From: Panacagrimonas sp052389915
Lineage (GTDB): Bacteria > Pseudomonadota > Gammaproteobacteria > Nevskiales > Nevskiaceae
Length of the DNA stretch: 64,000 nt
Direction: 5' to 3'
Assembly: GCA_052389915.1 (NCBI GenBank)
Contig: JBQTHL010000031.1
Span: 186,001 to 250,000, forward strand
Shown: positions 33,887 to 43,128 of the stretch, piece by piece
Layout of the letters: each line of letters starts with the position of its first letter
Position numbering within the stretch: the first letter of the stretch is position 1
Translations under genes and position numbers: made by a program
Notes under the pieces: model-generated
What the model saw: the letters and a program-made list of their open reading frames with translations, nothing else
Databases searched by the model: none
Told to the model about the DNA's origin: nothing

Positions 33887-36442
33887 TCACCGCATCAGGC
33901 GATAACCCTCGCGTCGCGCGGACGTGCTCTGGCTGGAGGGCGCGCTCAAGTCGAAGCTGGTCAGAAAATCGATCCCGGAACGCGCGGCGCCCTCGACCGT
34001 AATGGGCGTGAGGGCATCGAGCGTGGGGAATCCGCCGCAGGCCTCGCCGTCGTCGCAGACGCTGCCGTCGTTGTCGCTGTCGGTGCCGGCAACGAGCAGG
34101 TATTGGCCGCTCGGCGCCGACAGCCGATACGCGTAACGACCACCGGAGATTTCCACCTCGTCCTGCGCGACCGGCTCGAGCGTGTCCGCATCCACCAGCA
34201 GCACGTACTGCTTGCCCGCGTCGACGGTGCCGGCGATGCCACCGACGGTCAACAACACCGGGACGCTGACCGTGTTGATCGAGGACGCAAACACGATGTT
34301 GGCGGAATAGCTCCCGTTGGCCAGCCCGCTGCGGTTGACGCTGACCGCGTAAGCGCCCAGGCCGTCGCTGTCGATCGACTGCGCGCTCACGCTCAGCCAG
34401 GGCGCGTTGTCGGACACCGAGGTCACGGCCAGATCCCCGGTGCCGGCGTTGGCGGCATCCAGCAGCGCGCGGGTAGTGGAGTTGCCGAAGTCGAGCGATT
34501 CCGGTTGCACCGAAAGACTCGGGTTGTCGGCCGGCGCCGCACCGCTGGCAAGGCGTATGGCTTCGCGCACGGCCTTGTTCGCATCGATCAGTCCGTGGCC
34601 AAAGGAATTGTCGCGCCCGCTGGCCCCGAGATCTTCGGTGATGGCGCCGCTGGCCAGCAGTTGGTCGAGCTGCGCCGGCGTGAGACCGCGATTGACCGCC
34701 TTCATCAGGGCCACGACGCCGGCCATGTGTGGCGCCGCCATCGAGGTGCCTTGCAGGAAGCCCAGGCCGTCGCGGATGGTGCCGCTGCTGTCGCTGGACA
34801 AGGTGCTCAATACGCCATCCGCGCCGGCGCGCGACTGGTCGCCCCCGGGCGCGGCCACGTCCACCGCGTTGTTGAACTGCGAATAAGGCGCGCGCTGCTT
34901 CTGCCGGCCTACCGCGGCCACCGAAACCACGCCCGGGTAGGACGCCGGGAAGCTCTGGCGCGAGTCGCCGCTGTTGCCCGCCGCGGCAATCACGATCAGG
35001 CCCGCGGCGACCGCATCGCGATAGGCGTTGGCCTCCGACTGCGAGGCCGAATCGCTGCCCAGGCTCAGGTTGATGATGTCGGCGCGGCGCGCCGGCAATT
35101 GCCCGGTCGCGTTGGACAGGCGCGCGGCGTACAGCACCGCGTTGACGATGTCGAAAGCGTTACCCGAGCCGCCTTCGCCGAGCACGCGCAGCGGCATGAT
35201 CCGCGTATCCCAGCCGGCGCCCGCGACGCCGGTGCCGTCGTCGGTGCGCGCGCCGATGGTGCCCGCGACGTGTGTACCGTGAAAGCTGCTGCCGCCGACC
35301 ACACCGCCGTCACCCGGATCGTCGGCATTGCCGTCGATTCCGCTGCCGTCGAGCGCGCGGTTGGGGTCGTCGACGAAATCGAAACCGTTGGGATCGTCGG
35401 GGTCGAACTTGCCGGACAGGTCCGGATGATTCAGGCGCACGCCGGTATCGGCAACGGCCACGATCACGTTGCCGGAACCTTGCGTGATGTCCCAGGCCTG
35501 CGGCAGGTTGATCAGGTTGTAATGCCACTGCTGCTCGAAGAATTCGTCGTCCGGCACCGCGGAGGCGCGACGGATGAGATTGGGCTCGGCGAACTCCACG
35601 TCAGGATTTCGCTGCATCGTCTTGATCGCGGTCAGCGTACGCACCTTGGCGGCAAGCGCCGGGTCGTCGTAGCGAAAGCCGTTGAGTCGCGGTTCGGCGA
35701 GGGCCTTGGCGCCGGCCGGCGAGGACAGGTCCAGCAGATCGACCCCACCCGGAATTCCCGCCAGCCACTGACCGCCCATGGATTTCGCTAGCACCGGGCG
35801 TTCGCCCTGCATGTCTTTCACATACGACACCAGCACCTGGTCAGGCACGAATTCCGCCTGCGTGCGCATGCCGTGCAGCGCGCCGGCCGCGGTGAACTGG
35901 CCTTGCTGCGTGATCGACAGCACGTAGTTGGACGCTCCGGAAAAGGCCCTGACCTGCAAGAAATAACTTGCGCTGCCGGTGCCGGGGACTTCGATGACTT
36001 CGAACTTGTCGGTGCCCAGCGACTCCGCGACGACGTTGCGGTTCGAGTCCGCCAGCACCAGGTCCAGATCGTCGGCGCTGCCGTCTTCGGCGATGAAGAG
36101 CTGGATCACCTGGCCACCGGCAAGATCGACGCGGAAGACGTCGAACTCGTCGCTGTCAGGGGTGGTATTGCCGCCCGCGTCGAGGAAGCGGCTGACGTAT
36201 CCGCCGAGAGTCACCGGATTCCGGATGGCCTGCGGTGCGTCGGGAGAGTCGTTCGGCGTGCGCGACACCGTGAGGTCGGCGGTATCGCTGTCGATGGCCG
36301 AGTCCGCTCCGGGTCTCATCGCTCCGCTGATCTGGAAAGCCGGTCCCGGCGTTGATCCGCTGTCGTCCTGGCCACCGCCGCCGCAGGCTGCGAGCAGGAC
36401 CAGGAGAAATATCGCGCCGGCAAGGTGAAAACGCATGGACAC
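33887..36442 (-). CDS. S8 subtilase-family serine peptidase lipoprotein
   Basis: The 851-residue protein has a lipobox (LLAACGGGG, Cys20), a bacterial pre-peptidase C-terminal-like beta domain near residues 95-180 (DVFRVDLAGG), an inhibitor-like propeptide region, and a peptidase S8 domain (about 305-635). The catalytic triad is Asp332 (VADTGV), His388 (HGTHVAG) and Ser567 (GTSMAAPH), with the oxyanion Asn in AAAGNSGDS. The C-terminal 200 residues form a BACON-like beta domain (LDFGNSTTRALLDAANAG) and a further beta domain with DSDNDG. It is probably anchored at the cell surface or in the periplasm. Its substrate is unknown. Confidence 0.92.
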   Translation of the reverse strand: MSMRFHLAGAIFLLVLLAACGGGGQDDSGSTPGPAFQISGAMRPGADSAIDSDTADLTVSRTPNDSPDAPQAIRNPVTLGGYVSRFLDAGGNTTPDSDEFDVFRVDLAGGQVIQLFIAEDGSADDLDLVLADSNRNVVAESLGTDKFEVIEVPGTGSASYFLQVRAFSGASNYVLSITQQGQFTAAGALHGMRTQAEFVPDQVLVSYVKDMQGERPVLAKSMGGQWLAGIPGGVDLLDLSSPAGAKALAEPRLNGFRYDDPALAAKVRTLTAIKTMQRNPDVEFAEPNLIRRASAVPDDEFFEQQWHYNLINLPQAWDITQGSGNVIVAVADTGVRLNHPDLSGKFDPDDPNGFDFVDDPNRALDGSGIDGNADDPGDGGVVGGSSFHGTHVAGTIGARTDDGTGVAGAGWDTRIMPLRVLGEGGSGNAFDIVNAVLYAARLSNATGQLPARRADIINLSLGSDSASQSEANAYRDAVAAGLIVIAAAGNSGDSRQSFPASYPGVVSVAAVGRQKQRAPYSQFNNAVDVAAPGGDQSRAGADGVLSTLSSDSSGTIRDGLGFLQGTSMAAPHMAGVVALMKAVNRGLTPAQLDQLLASGAITEDLGASGRDNSFGHGLIDANKAVREAIRLASGAAPADNPSLSVQPESLDFGNSTTRALLDAANAGTGDLAVTSVSDNAPWLSVSAQSIDSDGLGAYAVSVNRSGLANGSYSANIVFASSINTVSVPVLLTVGGIAGTVDAGKQYVLLVDADTLEPVAQDEVEISGGRYAYRLSAPSGQYLLVAGTDSDNDGSVCDDGEACGGFPTLDALTPITVEGAARSGIDFLTSFDLSAPSSQSTSARREGYRLMR

Positions 36443-36530
36443 AGCTCCGTGACAGGTGGGTGAGGCAGGTGCAGAAGCCTATCGCCGCGGCGACCCGTTC
36501 GCGACTACTGGGGATGCCCCCGGGCGCCGA

Positions 36531-38414
36531 TCAGGGAGCGTTGCCGCGTATTTCGCGAATACGTGTTTCGAGCGCTGCGGCGGTCAAGGTCTCGCCCACC
36601 ATCGCCGGCTGCGCAATCAACTCGATCCGCGCGCGGAATCTTCGCGGCAATCGCGAGCGTCCCATGCGACTCGCGCGTCGCGACCACATGCTGCGCCACA
36701 GGCCGCGCACAGCCATGGGAATAACCGGCGCCGGCGTCTTCGCGAGAATCTTCTCGATGCCGGATTTGAACGGCTGAATTTCTCCGTCGGGCGTCAGGCC
36801 GCCCTCTGGAAACAGGCCGATCAGCTCGCCGTTGCGCAGCGCCTGGTCGATGTCGGCATAGGCTTTTTCCAGCAGCGCCGCATCTTCTTTCGCCGGCGCG
36901 ATCGGGATGGTGCGCGCGGTGCGGAAAATGAAGTTGAGCACCGGGATGCGAAAAATCTTGTGGTACATCACGAAGCGGATCGGCCGGCGCACGGTGCCGC
37001 CGAGAATCAGCGCATCGACGAAACTCACGTGATTGCAGGTGACGATGGCCGCGCCCTCGTCGGGAATGTGTTCGAGGCCTGTCGCGCGAATGCGGTACAG
37101 CAGGCTGATGAGCATCCACACCAGGAAGCGCATCAGGAATTCGGGCAGCAGGGTATAGATGAAAACGGCGACCGCCGCGTTCATCAGCGCCACCGTCAGC
37201 AGCAGTTGCGGAATCGTCAGCCCGGCTTGCAGCAGCAGGATCGAAATGGCGGCCGAGCCCACCATGAACAGCGCGTTGAGAATGTTGTTGCCGGCGATGA
37301 TGCGCGAGCGGTGCGTGGGCTCGGAGCGCGTCTGAATCAGCGCGTACAGCGGCACGATGTAGAAGCCGCCGAACAGGCCGAGCAGAGCGAGATCCCGCAG
37401 CACTCTTTGATTCGCGCTTTCGCTCACGAAGGCCGCAGCACCGAGGTCGGTGATCTGCGCCGTCACCGGTGCGGCGAAGTAAAGATCGATGCCGAACACG
37501 GTCAGGCCGATGGAACCGAAGGGCACCAGGCCCATCTCGACCTTGTGCCCGGACAGGCGCTCGCACAGCAGGGAGCCGATGCCGATGCCGAGCGAGAACA
37601 CCGTGAGCAAAAGGGTCACGACCTGCTCGTTGCCGCCGAGATATACCTTGGTGTAGCTGGGCAACTGCGACAGGAACGTGGCGCCGTACAACCAGAACCA
37701 GGAAATGCCGAGCACCGACAGGAACACGGTGCGGTTGGTGCGCATGAACTTCAGATTGCGCCAGGTCTCGGTGACCGGATTCCAGTCGATTTTCAGATTG
37801 GGCGCGGCGGCCGGGGCGAATGGAATACTTCGCGCGGTGAGATAGCCCGCGACCGCCACGAGCACCACCGCGAGGCTCACGCCCATCGCGCCGCCGTCGC
37901 GCGCAATCAGCCAGCCGCCGAGCAGGGTGCCGAGCAGAATCGCGAGGAAAGTCGCCGACTCCACCAGCGCGTTGCCGCCCACCAGTTCTTCCTCGCGCAG
38001 CGCCTGCGGCAGGATCGAATATTTCACCGGCCCGAACAGCGCGGCCTGCGTGCCGAGCAGGAACAGGAGGCCCAGCAACAGCGGGATGCTGTTCAGCCAC
38101 AGGCCCAGCGCGGCCAGCAGCATGATCAGAATTTCCAGCAGCTTGATGAAGCGGATCAAGCGGGACTTCTCGTACTTCTCCGCGACCTGTCCGGCCGTGG
38201 CGGAGAACAGGAAGAAGGGCAGGATGAACAGCCCCGCCGCCAGATTGACATAGGTGTTGATCTGTTCGAGCGACAGGCCGGCGACGCCGAACGTGACCAG
38301 AATCACCAGCGCGTTCTTGAACACGTTGTCGTTGAACGCGCCCAGGGTCTGCGTCGCGAAGAACGGACCGAAGCGGCGTTCAGTCAGCAGGCGGAACTGG
38401 CTGTGTTCGCTCAT
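36531..38414 (-). CDS. LplT-like MFS flippase fused to a PlsC-type acyltransferase
   Basis: The 627-residue protein joins an MFS transporter (about 10-415, opening FGPFFATQTLGAFNDNVFKN, as in lysophospholipid transporters) to a 1-acylglycerol-phosphate acyltransferase domain (about 430-600) with the NHVSFVD (H-x4-D) and FPEGG motifs. In E. coli LplT and Aas are separate proteins that import and re-acylate lysophospholipids; here flippase and acyltransferase are one chain without the AMP-binding domain of Aas. With pldA elsewhere in the window it could recycle the enzyme's products. The ATG overlaps the upstream DUF4124 stop (ATGA). Confidence 0.88.
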   Translation of the reverse strand: MSEHSQFRLLTERRFGPFFATQTLGAFNDNVFKNALVILVTFGVAGLSLEQINTYVNLAAGLFILPFFLFSATAGQVAEKYEKSRLIRFIKLLEILIMLLAALGLWLNSIPLLLGLLFLLGTQAALFGPVKYSILPQALREEELVGGNALVESATFLAILLGTLLGGWLIARDGGAMGVSLAVVLVAVAGYLTARSIPFAPAAAPNLKIDWNPVTETWRNLKFMRTNRTVFLSVLGISWFWLYGATFLSQLPSYTKVYLGGNEQVVTLLLTVFSLGIGIGSLLCERLSGHKVEMGLVPFGSIGLTVFGIDLYFAAPVTAQITDLGAAAFVSESANQRVLRDLALLGLFGGFYIVPLYALIQTRSEPTHRSRIIAGNNILNALFMVGSAAISILLLQAGLTIPQLLLTVALMNAAVAVFIYTLLPEFLMRFLVWMLISLLYRIRATGLEHIPDEGAAIVTCNHVSFVDALILGGTVRRPIRFVMYHKIFRIPVLNFIFRTARTIPIAPAKEDAALLEKAYADIDQALRNGELIGLFPEGGLTPDGEIQPFKSGIEKILAKTPAPVIPMAVRGLWRSMWSRRASRMGRSRLPRRFRARIELIAQPAMVGETLTAAALETRIREIRGNAP

Positions 38415-38797
38415 GGTGCCGCCCCGCACTGCGTCTCGATCTGCGAGCGCGTGCGCGCGACCAGTGTCTCGCGCTCCTGACTCGACAGTTCCCGCTCCTG
38501 GCCTTGTTGATCTTTCTCGATCAGCCGCGCTGCGGTCAGATAGGTGTCGAGCTGCGCCTGCTTCTCGGTGCAATCGGCCTCGCGTCTGACGACGATCTCA
38601 GGCGATTCCGCCGGTGCAGTCGGAGACGCCGAGCCCGTGCCCGGTTTCGATGCCAGGGACTCCAGCTTGCGTGCACCTTGCGGCGGAAGGTCGCCGTAAT
38701 ACACCTTGTTGTCCGGCCCCACCCAGCGATAGATCCTGTCGGCGTGCGCGGCCGGCATGACGAGCATCAGACTCAAGGTCATCCACGCGAGGCGCAT
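38411..38797 (-). CDS. DUF4124 domain-containing exported protein
   Basis: The 128-residue protein has a signal peptide (about 1-19, ending AHA) directly followed by the DUF4124 motif DRIYRWVGPDNKVYYGDLPP, then a Ser/Pro-rich linker and a charged helical tail with two Cys (DCTEKQ and TQCGAAP). DUF4124 proteins are small periplasmic proteins of unknown role in proteobacteria. The start was placed at MRLAWM because the signal peptide begins there; an in-frame ATG 23 codons upstream lies in a repeat region. Translationally coupled to the LplT-acyltransferase gene. Confidence 0.8.
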   Translation of the reverse strand: MRLAWMTLSLMLVMPAAHADRIYRWVGPDNKVYYGDLPPQGARKLESLASKPGTGSASPTAPAESPEIVVRREADCTEKQAQLDTYLTAARLIEKDQQGQERELSSQERETLVARTRSQIETQCGAAP

Positions 38798-38830
38798 CTT
38801 CCAGGATCGGCTGCCGGAGAGGATTCGAGT

Positions 38831-38879
38831 GTAGGGCGCATTCGTGCACCGGGCGGCGCCGCGCATGAATGCGCCCTAC
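38831..38879. repeat. Palindromic intergenic element (GTAGGGCGCATTC arms)
   Basis: GTAGGGCGCATTC at 38831-38843 is the reverse complement of GAATGCGCCCTAC at 38867-38879, with a GC-rich centre between. It lies between the amtB stop and the DUF4124 gene, both on the minus strand, and can form a strong hairpin after the DUF4124 promoter region or at the end of amtB's opposite transcript. Sequences of this type are common dispersed repeats. Confidence 0.65.
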
Positions 38880-38891
38880 GGAATCCGCTTG

Positions 38892-40172
38892 TCAGAGATC
38901 GTATCCGCGCTCGTTGTGCTGCGCCGTGTCCAGACCCGTGGACTCGTCTTCGGAGGTCACGCGCAACCCCATCAGCATGCGGACCAGCCTCAGCAACACC
39001 CAGGTCACGACCGCGGTGTAGATCGCGACGGCAAGCACGCCGATGGCCTGCACGCCCATCTGCGAACCCATGTTCATGCCTTCGGCATACCCCTGGCCGC
39101 TGAAACCGCCAAGCGAGGCGGACGCGAAAACGCCGGCCAGCAAGGTGCCGAGAATGCCGCCGACGCCGTGCACCGGAAACACGTCGAGCGAATCGTCCAC
39201 GCCCAGGCGACGCTTGAGGATATTGGTGGCGTTGAAACACACGATGCCCGCGACCAGCCCGATGACCAGCGCACCGCCCGGACCCACATAACCCGAGGCG
39301 GGCGTGATCGTGCCAAGGCCCGCAACCATACCGGTGACGGTGCCGAGCGCCGAAGGCTTGCCGTAGCGAATCCATTCGATGACGGCCCAGGCCGAGGCAC
39401 CAGCGGCCGCAGAAACATGCGTGACCAGGATGGCCATACCCGCATTGCCGTTGGCCGCCAGCGCCGAGCCGCCATTGAAACCGAACCAGCCCACCCACAG
39501 CATGCCCGCACCGGTCACGGTCATGGTCATGTTGTGCGGCAGCATCGCGGTCTGCGGAAAGCCGTGGCGCCGGCCCATCGTGACGGCCGCGACCAGCGCC
39601 GCGACACCGGCGGTGATGTGCACCACCGTGCCACCGGCAAAGTCGAGCAGGCCCATCTTGAACAGCCAGCCATCGGAGGCCCATACCCAGTGGCACACCG
39701 GCGCATACACCAGCGTCACCCACAGGGCCGAGAACAGCAGCATGGACGAGAACTTCATGCGTTCGGCAAAAGCGCCCACGACCAGCGCTGGCGTGATCGC
39801 AGCAAAGGTGAGCTGGAACATAGCGAAGGCCGTTTCCGGCACGGTGCCGCTGACGGACCCTTCTTCGACGCCTGCGAAGAACGCCTTGCCCAACCCGCCG
39901 ATGAAGGGCCCGCCGGACCCGAAGGCGAGGCTGTACAGGAACAGCACCCACAGCACCGACACCATGCAGGTGATGGCGAAGCACTGCATGAGCACCGACA
40001 GCACGTTCTTGGTGCGCACCAGTCCGCCGTAGAACAGCGCGAGGCCCGGCAAGGTCATGAACAGCACGAGCGCGGTGGAGGTGAGTATCCACGCGGTATC
40101 GCCGGAATTGAGTTCTTGTGCCCCGGCCACGACCGGGAATGCGGCGAGCGCCGCGCCTGTCCAGCGTTTCAT
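38892..40172 (-). CDS. amtB: Ammonium transporter
   Basis: The 426-residue protein has a cleavable-looking N terminus (MKRWTGAALAAFPVVAGAQ) and eleven membrane helices typical of Amt channels. Visible signatures are the N-terminal DTAWILTSTALVLFMTLPGLALFYGG, which is given here only as DTAWILTSTALVLFMTLPG, and FAGGTVVHITAG with a pore His, and VHGVGGILGTLLAG with the second pore His. It conducts ammonium/ammonia across the inner membrane. It follows glnK by 106 nt on the same strand, the conserved order in which GlnK plugs AmtB under nitrogen excess. Confidence 0.95.
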   Translation of the reverse strand: MKRWTGAALAAFPVVAGAQELNSGDTAWILTSTALVLFMTLPGLALFYGGLVRTKNVLSVLMQCFAITCMVSVLWVLFLYSLAFGSGGPFIGGLGKAFFAGVEEGSVSGTVPETAFAMFQLTFAAITPALVVGAFAERMKFSSMLLFSALWVTLVYAPVCHWVWASDGWLFKMGLLDFAGGTVVHITAGVAALVAAVTMGRRHGFPQTAMLPHNMTMTVTGAGMLWVGWFGFNGGSALAANGNAGMAILVTHVSAAAGASAWAVIEWIRYGKPSALGTVTGMVAGLGTITPASGYVGPGGALVIGLVAGIVCFNATNILKRRLGVDDSLDVFPVHGVGGILGTLLAGVFASASLGGFSGQGYAEGMNMGSQMGVQAIGVLAVAIYTAVVTWVLLRLVRMLMGLRVTSEDESTGLDTAQHNERGYDL

Positions 40173-40278
40173 GTGCTTCCCCCTCCGGTTACGCGGTCAT
40201 CGTTGACCGTCGTTCCGCTCCAAGGCTTGTTGTTTTAGCGCGCGGCCTTGTCGCCGCACGGTACTTGCTGCGTGTTGC

Positions 40279-40617
40279 TCAAACCGCGTCCACGCCCGAC
40301 TCGCCGGTGCGGATACGCACGGTCTGTTCGAGGTCATAGGTGAAAATCTTGCCGTCGCCGATCTGGCCGGTCTTGGCGCTCTTAGCGATAGCTTCCACTG
40401 CGCGGTCTACCATGTCCGGCGCCAGCGCGACTTCCAGCTTGATCTTGGGCAGCAGGTCCACCGTGTACTCGGCGCCGCGATACAGCTCGGTGTGGCCTTT
40501 CTGCCGGCCGAAGCCGCGGACTTCGGTCACGGTCATGCCCTGCACGCCGATGTCGGCGAGCGCTTCGCGCACGGCGTCGAGCTTGAACGGCTTGATGACG
40601 GCGATGAGCATCTTCAT
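40279..40617 (-). CDS. glnK: PII nitrogen regulatory protein
   Basis: The 112-residue protein is a full-length PII signal protein. The T-loop contains Tyr51 (RGAEYTVDLLPK), the uridylylation site, and the B-loop reads TGQIGDGKIF, which binds ATP/ADP and 2-oxoglutarate. It senses nitrogen and energy status and controls AmtB. The start is MKMLIAVIKPFKLD; an AGAGG sequence is upstream of it. The open frame upstream overlaps the thrB gene antisense in another phase and is not coding. Named glnK because of linkage to amtB. Confidence 0.95.
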   Translation of the reverse strand: MKMLIAVIKPFKLDAVREALADIGVQGMTVTEVRGFGRQKGHTELYRGAEYTVDLLPKIKLEVALAPDMVDRAVEAIAKSAKTGQIGDGKIFTYDLEQTVRIRTGESGVDAV

Positions 40618-40682
40618 GGCAAACCTCTTGTGAACGGGATGTGACGACGCGTAGGAGAGTCTAACCAACTCCTTTGCGAGAT

Positions 40683-41621
40683 TCAGGCCAGGGGCAGATC
40701 GTGCTCCCGGTGGTGCTCCAGGATGCGGCGGTAGGCGTCCGGATCCTTGACGTGAACCATGCCGCCTTCGCGCGGGTGCACCCAGTCGTACAGACGCGAC
40801 AGATAAAAGCGCAAGGCAGCCGCACGCAAGACCAGGCGCCATGCCGCGGTCTCGTCCGCCGTGACCTGACGGCGCGATGTGTAGGCCGAGATCATGGCGC
40901 GCGCGCGCTCCGCATTGGGCTGGCCGTGGGTATCGAAGCACCAGTCGTTGACCGTGATGGCCAGGTCGTAGAGCAGGCTGTCGTGGCAGGCGTAGTAGAA
41001 GTCGATGACGCCCGTGAGGCGGTCGTCCACGAACAGAACGTTGTCGCGGAACAGGTCGGCGTGAACGATGCCCTGCGGCAGCGCGGACAAATCGAGCCGC
41101 GATTGCGCTTCCAGCTCGGACTCGATCAGCGCACACGCATCGGCCGGCACCTGCGGCAGCAGGCCCAGCGCTGTCTGCGTGCGCCAAGCCACGCCGCGCG
41201 AATTCTCCACACGCGTCTTGAACGAGGCGGCCGCGCGATGCATCTCGCCCAGCACCGCGCCGGTGGCCTGACACTGCGCCAGGTTGGGAAACAGAACGCT
41301 CTGCCCAACCAGCCGCCGCACCATCGCCGCCGGCTTGTCGTTGAGCGTGACGAGCGTCTTGCCGTCGTGCGTATGCAGCGGTGCGGCACTGGGAAAGCCG
41401 TGCGCCGCGAGGTGTTCCATCAGCCCGAGAAAGAACGGCAGGTCGGCGTAATTGAGGCGCTCGAACAAGGTCAGCACCCAACGGCCGTCCTCGGTATCGA
41501 CGAAGTAGTTGGTGTTCTCCACGCCTTCGCCGATGCCCTGAAAACCTACGACCTCGCCGACCGGGTACTGCTTGAGAAATTCGAGCAGTTCGGCGTGGCT
41601 GACCTTGGTGAAGACACTCAT
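40683..41621 (-). CDS. thrB: Homoserine kinase (type II, ThrB-like)
   Basis: The 312-residue enzyme phosphorylates homoserine in threonine synthesis. It is of the choline kinase/APH fold rather than the GHMP fold: N-terminal MSVFTKVSHAELLEFLKQY, the catalytic loop HADLFRDNVLF, and the metal-binding Asp in GVIDFYYA. Length matches the family (about 315). It is the last gene of a minus-strand cluster after trkA and trkH, only 4 nt from trkH, so it is probably co-transcribed. Confidence 0.93.
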   Translation of the reverse strand: MSVFTKVSHAELLEFLKQYPVGEVVGFQGIGEGVENTNYFVDTEDGRWVLTLFERLNYADLPFFLGLMEHLAAHGFPSAAPLHTHDGKTLVTLNDKPAAMVRRLVGQSVLFPNLAQCQATGAVLGEMHRAAASFKTRVENSRGVAWRTQTALGLLPQVPADACALIESELEAQSRLDLSALPQGIVHADLFRDNVLFVDDRLTGVIDFYYACHDSLLYDLAITVNDWCFDTHGQPNAERARAMISAYTSRRQVTADETAAWRLVLRAAALRFYLSRLYDWVHPREGGMVHVKDPDAYRRILEHHREHDLPLA

Positions 41622-41625
41622 GTCC

Positions 41626-43116
41626 TCATCTTCTCCAGAAGCTGGGGGTGAACACGATCAGCAGGGTAAAGATTTCCAGGCGCCCGAGCAGCATGGTGAA
41701 AGTCAGCACCCATTTCCCGAAGTCGCTGATCGAGGCCATCGATGCGTTGATCGGACCCAGGCCGGGGCCGGCATTGTTGATGCAGGCTGCTACCGCCGAG
41801 AACGCGACCACCGGATCCAGGCCCGTGGCCATCATGACGAAGCTGAGCACGATGGTCATGCCGATGTAGACCGAGAAGAAACCACCCACGGCGTAGACCA
41901 CCGTGTCGTCCACGATCTTGTTGTCGAGCTTCAGCGGAAGCTGTGCACTCGGATGGATCAGGCGCTGCATTTCGCGCAGGGCCTGTTTGACGAACAACAT
42001 GAGGCGCACCACTTTCACGCCACCGGAAGTCGAGCCGGCGCAGCCCACCATGAACATGGTCAGGATCAGCATCATCGGCGCATAGCTCGGCCAGTTCGAC
42101 GGATCGGCCGTGGCGAAGCCCGTTGTGGTGCCGTAGGAAATGACGTGGAACATGCCTTTGCGAATGCCCGTGAGCGGGTCGTCGAAGGTCTGGTAGATCA
42201 CCAGAGGAATGCAGACCAGCACCGAGAACATCAGGACGATGCCCAGGCAGGTGCGGAACTCGCTGTCGCGCCAGTACACACGCAGGCTGCGGTTGCGCCA
42301 TACCAGGAAATGCGTGGCGAAATTGGCCGTGCCCAGCAGCATGAACACCATCACGACCCATTCCAACGCCGGATTGTTGTAGTAGCCGATGCTGGCGTCG
42401 TGGCTGGAAAACCCGCCGGTGGCTAGCGTCGAGAACGCGTGGACGAGCGCATCGAACGGCGTCATGCCCATACCCCAGTAAGCCAGCGCGCAGGCCGCCG
42501 TCAAGGTCAGATACACCAGCCACAGCACGCGCGCGGTTCCGGTGATGCGTGGGGTGAGCTTGGCGTTCTTCATCGGCCCCGGCGTCTCCGCGCGATAGAG
42601 CTGCATGCCTCCGATACCGAGCATCGGCAGCACTGCCACCGCCAGCACGATAATGCCCATGCCGCCCAGCCAGTGAAGCTGCGCTCGGTAGTAGAGGAGC
42701 GCCCTGGGCAGATCGTCGAGACCGCTGGCAACGGTGGTTGCGCCCGTGGTGGTGAGGCCGGACACCGATTCGAAAATGGCATCGGTGTAGCTGTGCCAGG
42801 CCTCGTCCGCGAAGTACAGCGGAATGGCACCGAAAGCGCCGAGCACGGCCCAGAACAGCACCGTGATCAGGAAGCCGTCGCGGGTCTTGAGTTCCGCGTG
42901 CTCCTTGCGCGCCGGCCACCAGATCACCGCACCGGTCGCGAAGGTGATCCACATACCCATCAGGAAAGGGGTGGTGGTGTCGGCCTCATATAACTGGTCC
43001 ACTAGGATCGGCGGCAGCATGGTGAAGCTGAACAGCATCAGCAGAATGCCGGTGATGCGCTGCACCGCGACGAAGCGGTGTACGCGAGTGCTGTGACCGC
43101 CGGTCCAGTAGGGCAC
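41626..43116 (-). CDS. trkH: Trk potassium uptake transporter, membrane subunit
   Basis: The 496-residue protein has the repeated helix-pore-helix units of TrkH, with selectivity-filter glycine segments such as SVSGLTTTGATTV, STLATGGFSSHD, SYGTTTGFATADP and NAGPGLG. It forms the K+ channel that works with the NAD/ATP-binding TrkA. Overall length is the usual 480-500. trkA ends 12 nt upstream and thrB starts 4 nt downstream on the same strand, indicating a trkA-trkH-thrB operon. Confidence 0.95.
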   Translation of the reverse strand: MPYWTGGHSTRVHRFVAVQRITGILLMLFSFTMLPPILVDQLYEADTTTPFLMGMWITFATGAVIWWPARKEHAELKTRDGFLITVLFWAVLGAFGAIPLYFADEAWHSYTDAIFESVSGLTTTGATTVASGLDDLPRALLYYRAQLHWLGGMGIIVLAVAVLPMLGIGGMQLYRAETPGPMKNAKLTPRITGTARVLWLVYLTLTAACALAYWGMGMTPFDALVHAFSTLATGGFSSHDASIGYYNNPALEWVVMVFMLLGTANFATHFLVWRNRSLRVYWRDSEFRTCLGIVLMFSVLVCIPLVIYQTFDDPLTGIRKGMFHVISYGTTTGFATADPSNWPSYAPMMLILTMFMVGCAGSTSGGVKVVRLMLFVKQALREMQRLIHPSAQLPLKLDNKIVDDTVVYAVGGFFSVYIGMTIVLSFVMMATGLDPVVAFSAVAACINNAGPGLGPINASMASISDFGKWVLTFTMLLGRLEIFTLLIVFTPSFWRR

Positions 43117-43128
43117 GCGGTCGGCGCT

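Noticed and set aside
34103..35791. Large plus-strand open frame of 562 codons
   Set aside because: Antisense to the subtilase gene, which has a full catalytic triad and lipobox; the plus-strand product has no recognisable domain.
36456..38480. Plus-strand open frame of 674 codons
   Set aside because: Antisense shadow of the LplT-acyltransferase gene, Gln/Glu/Arg/His-rich.
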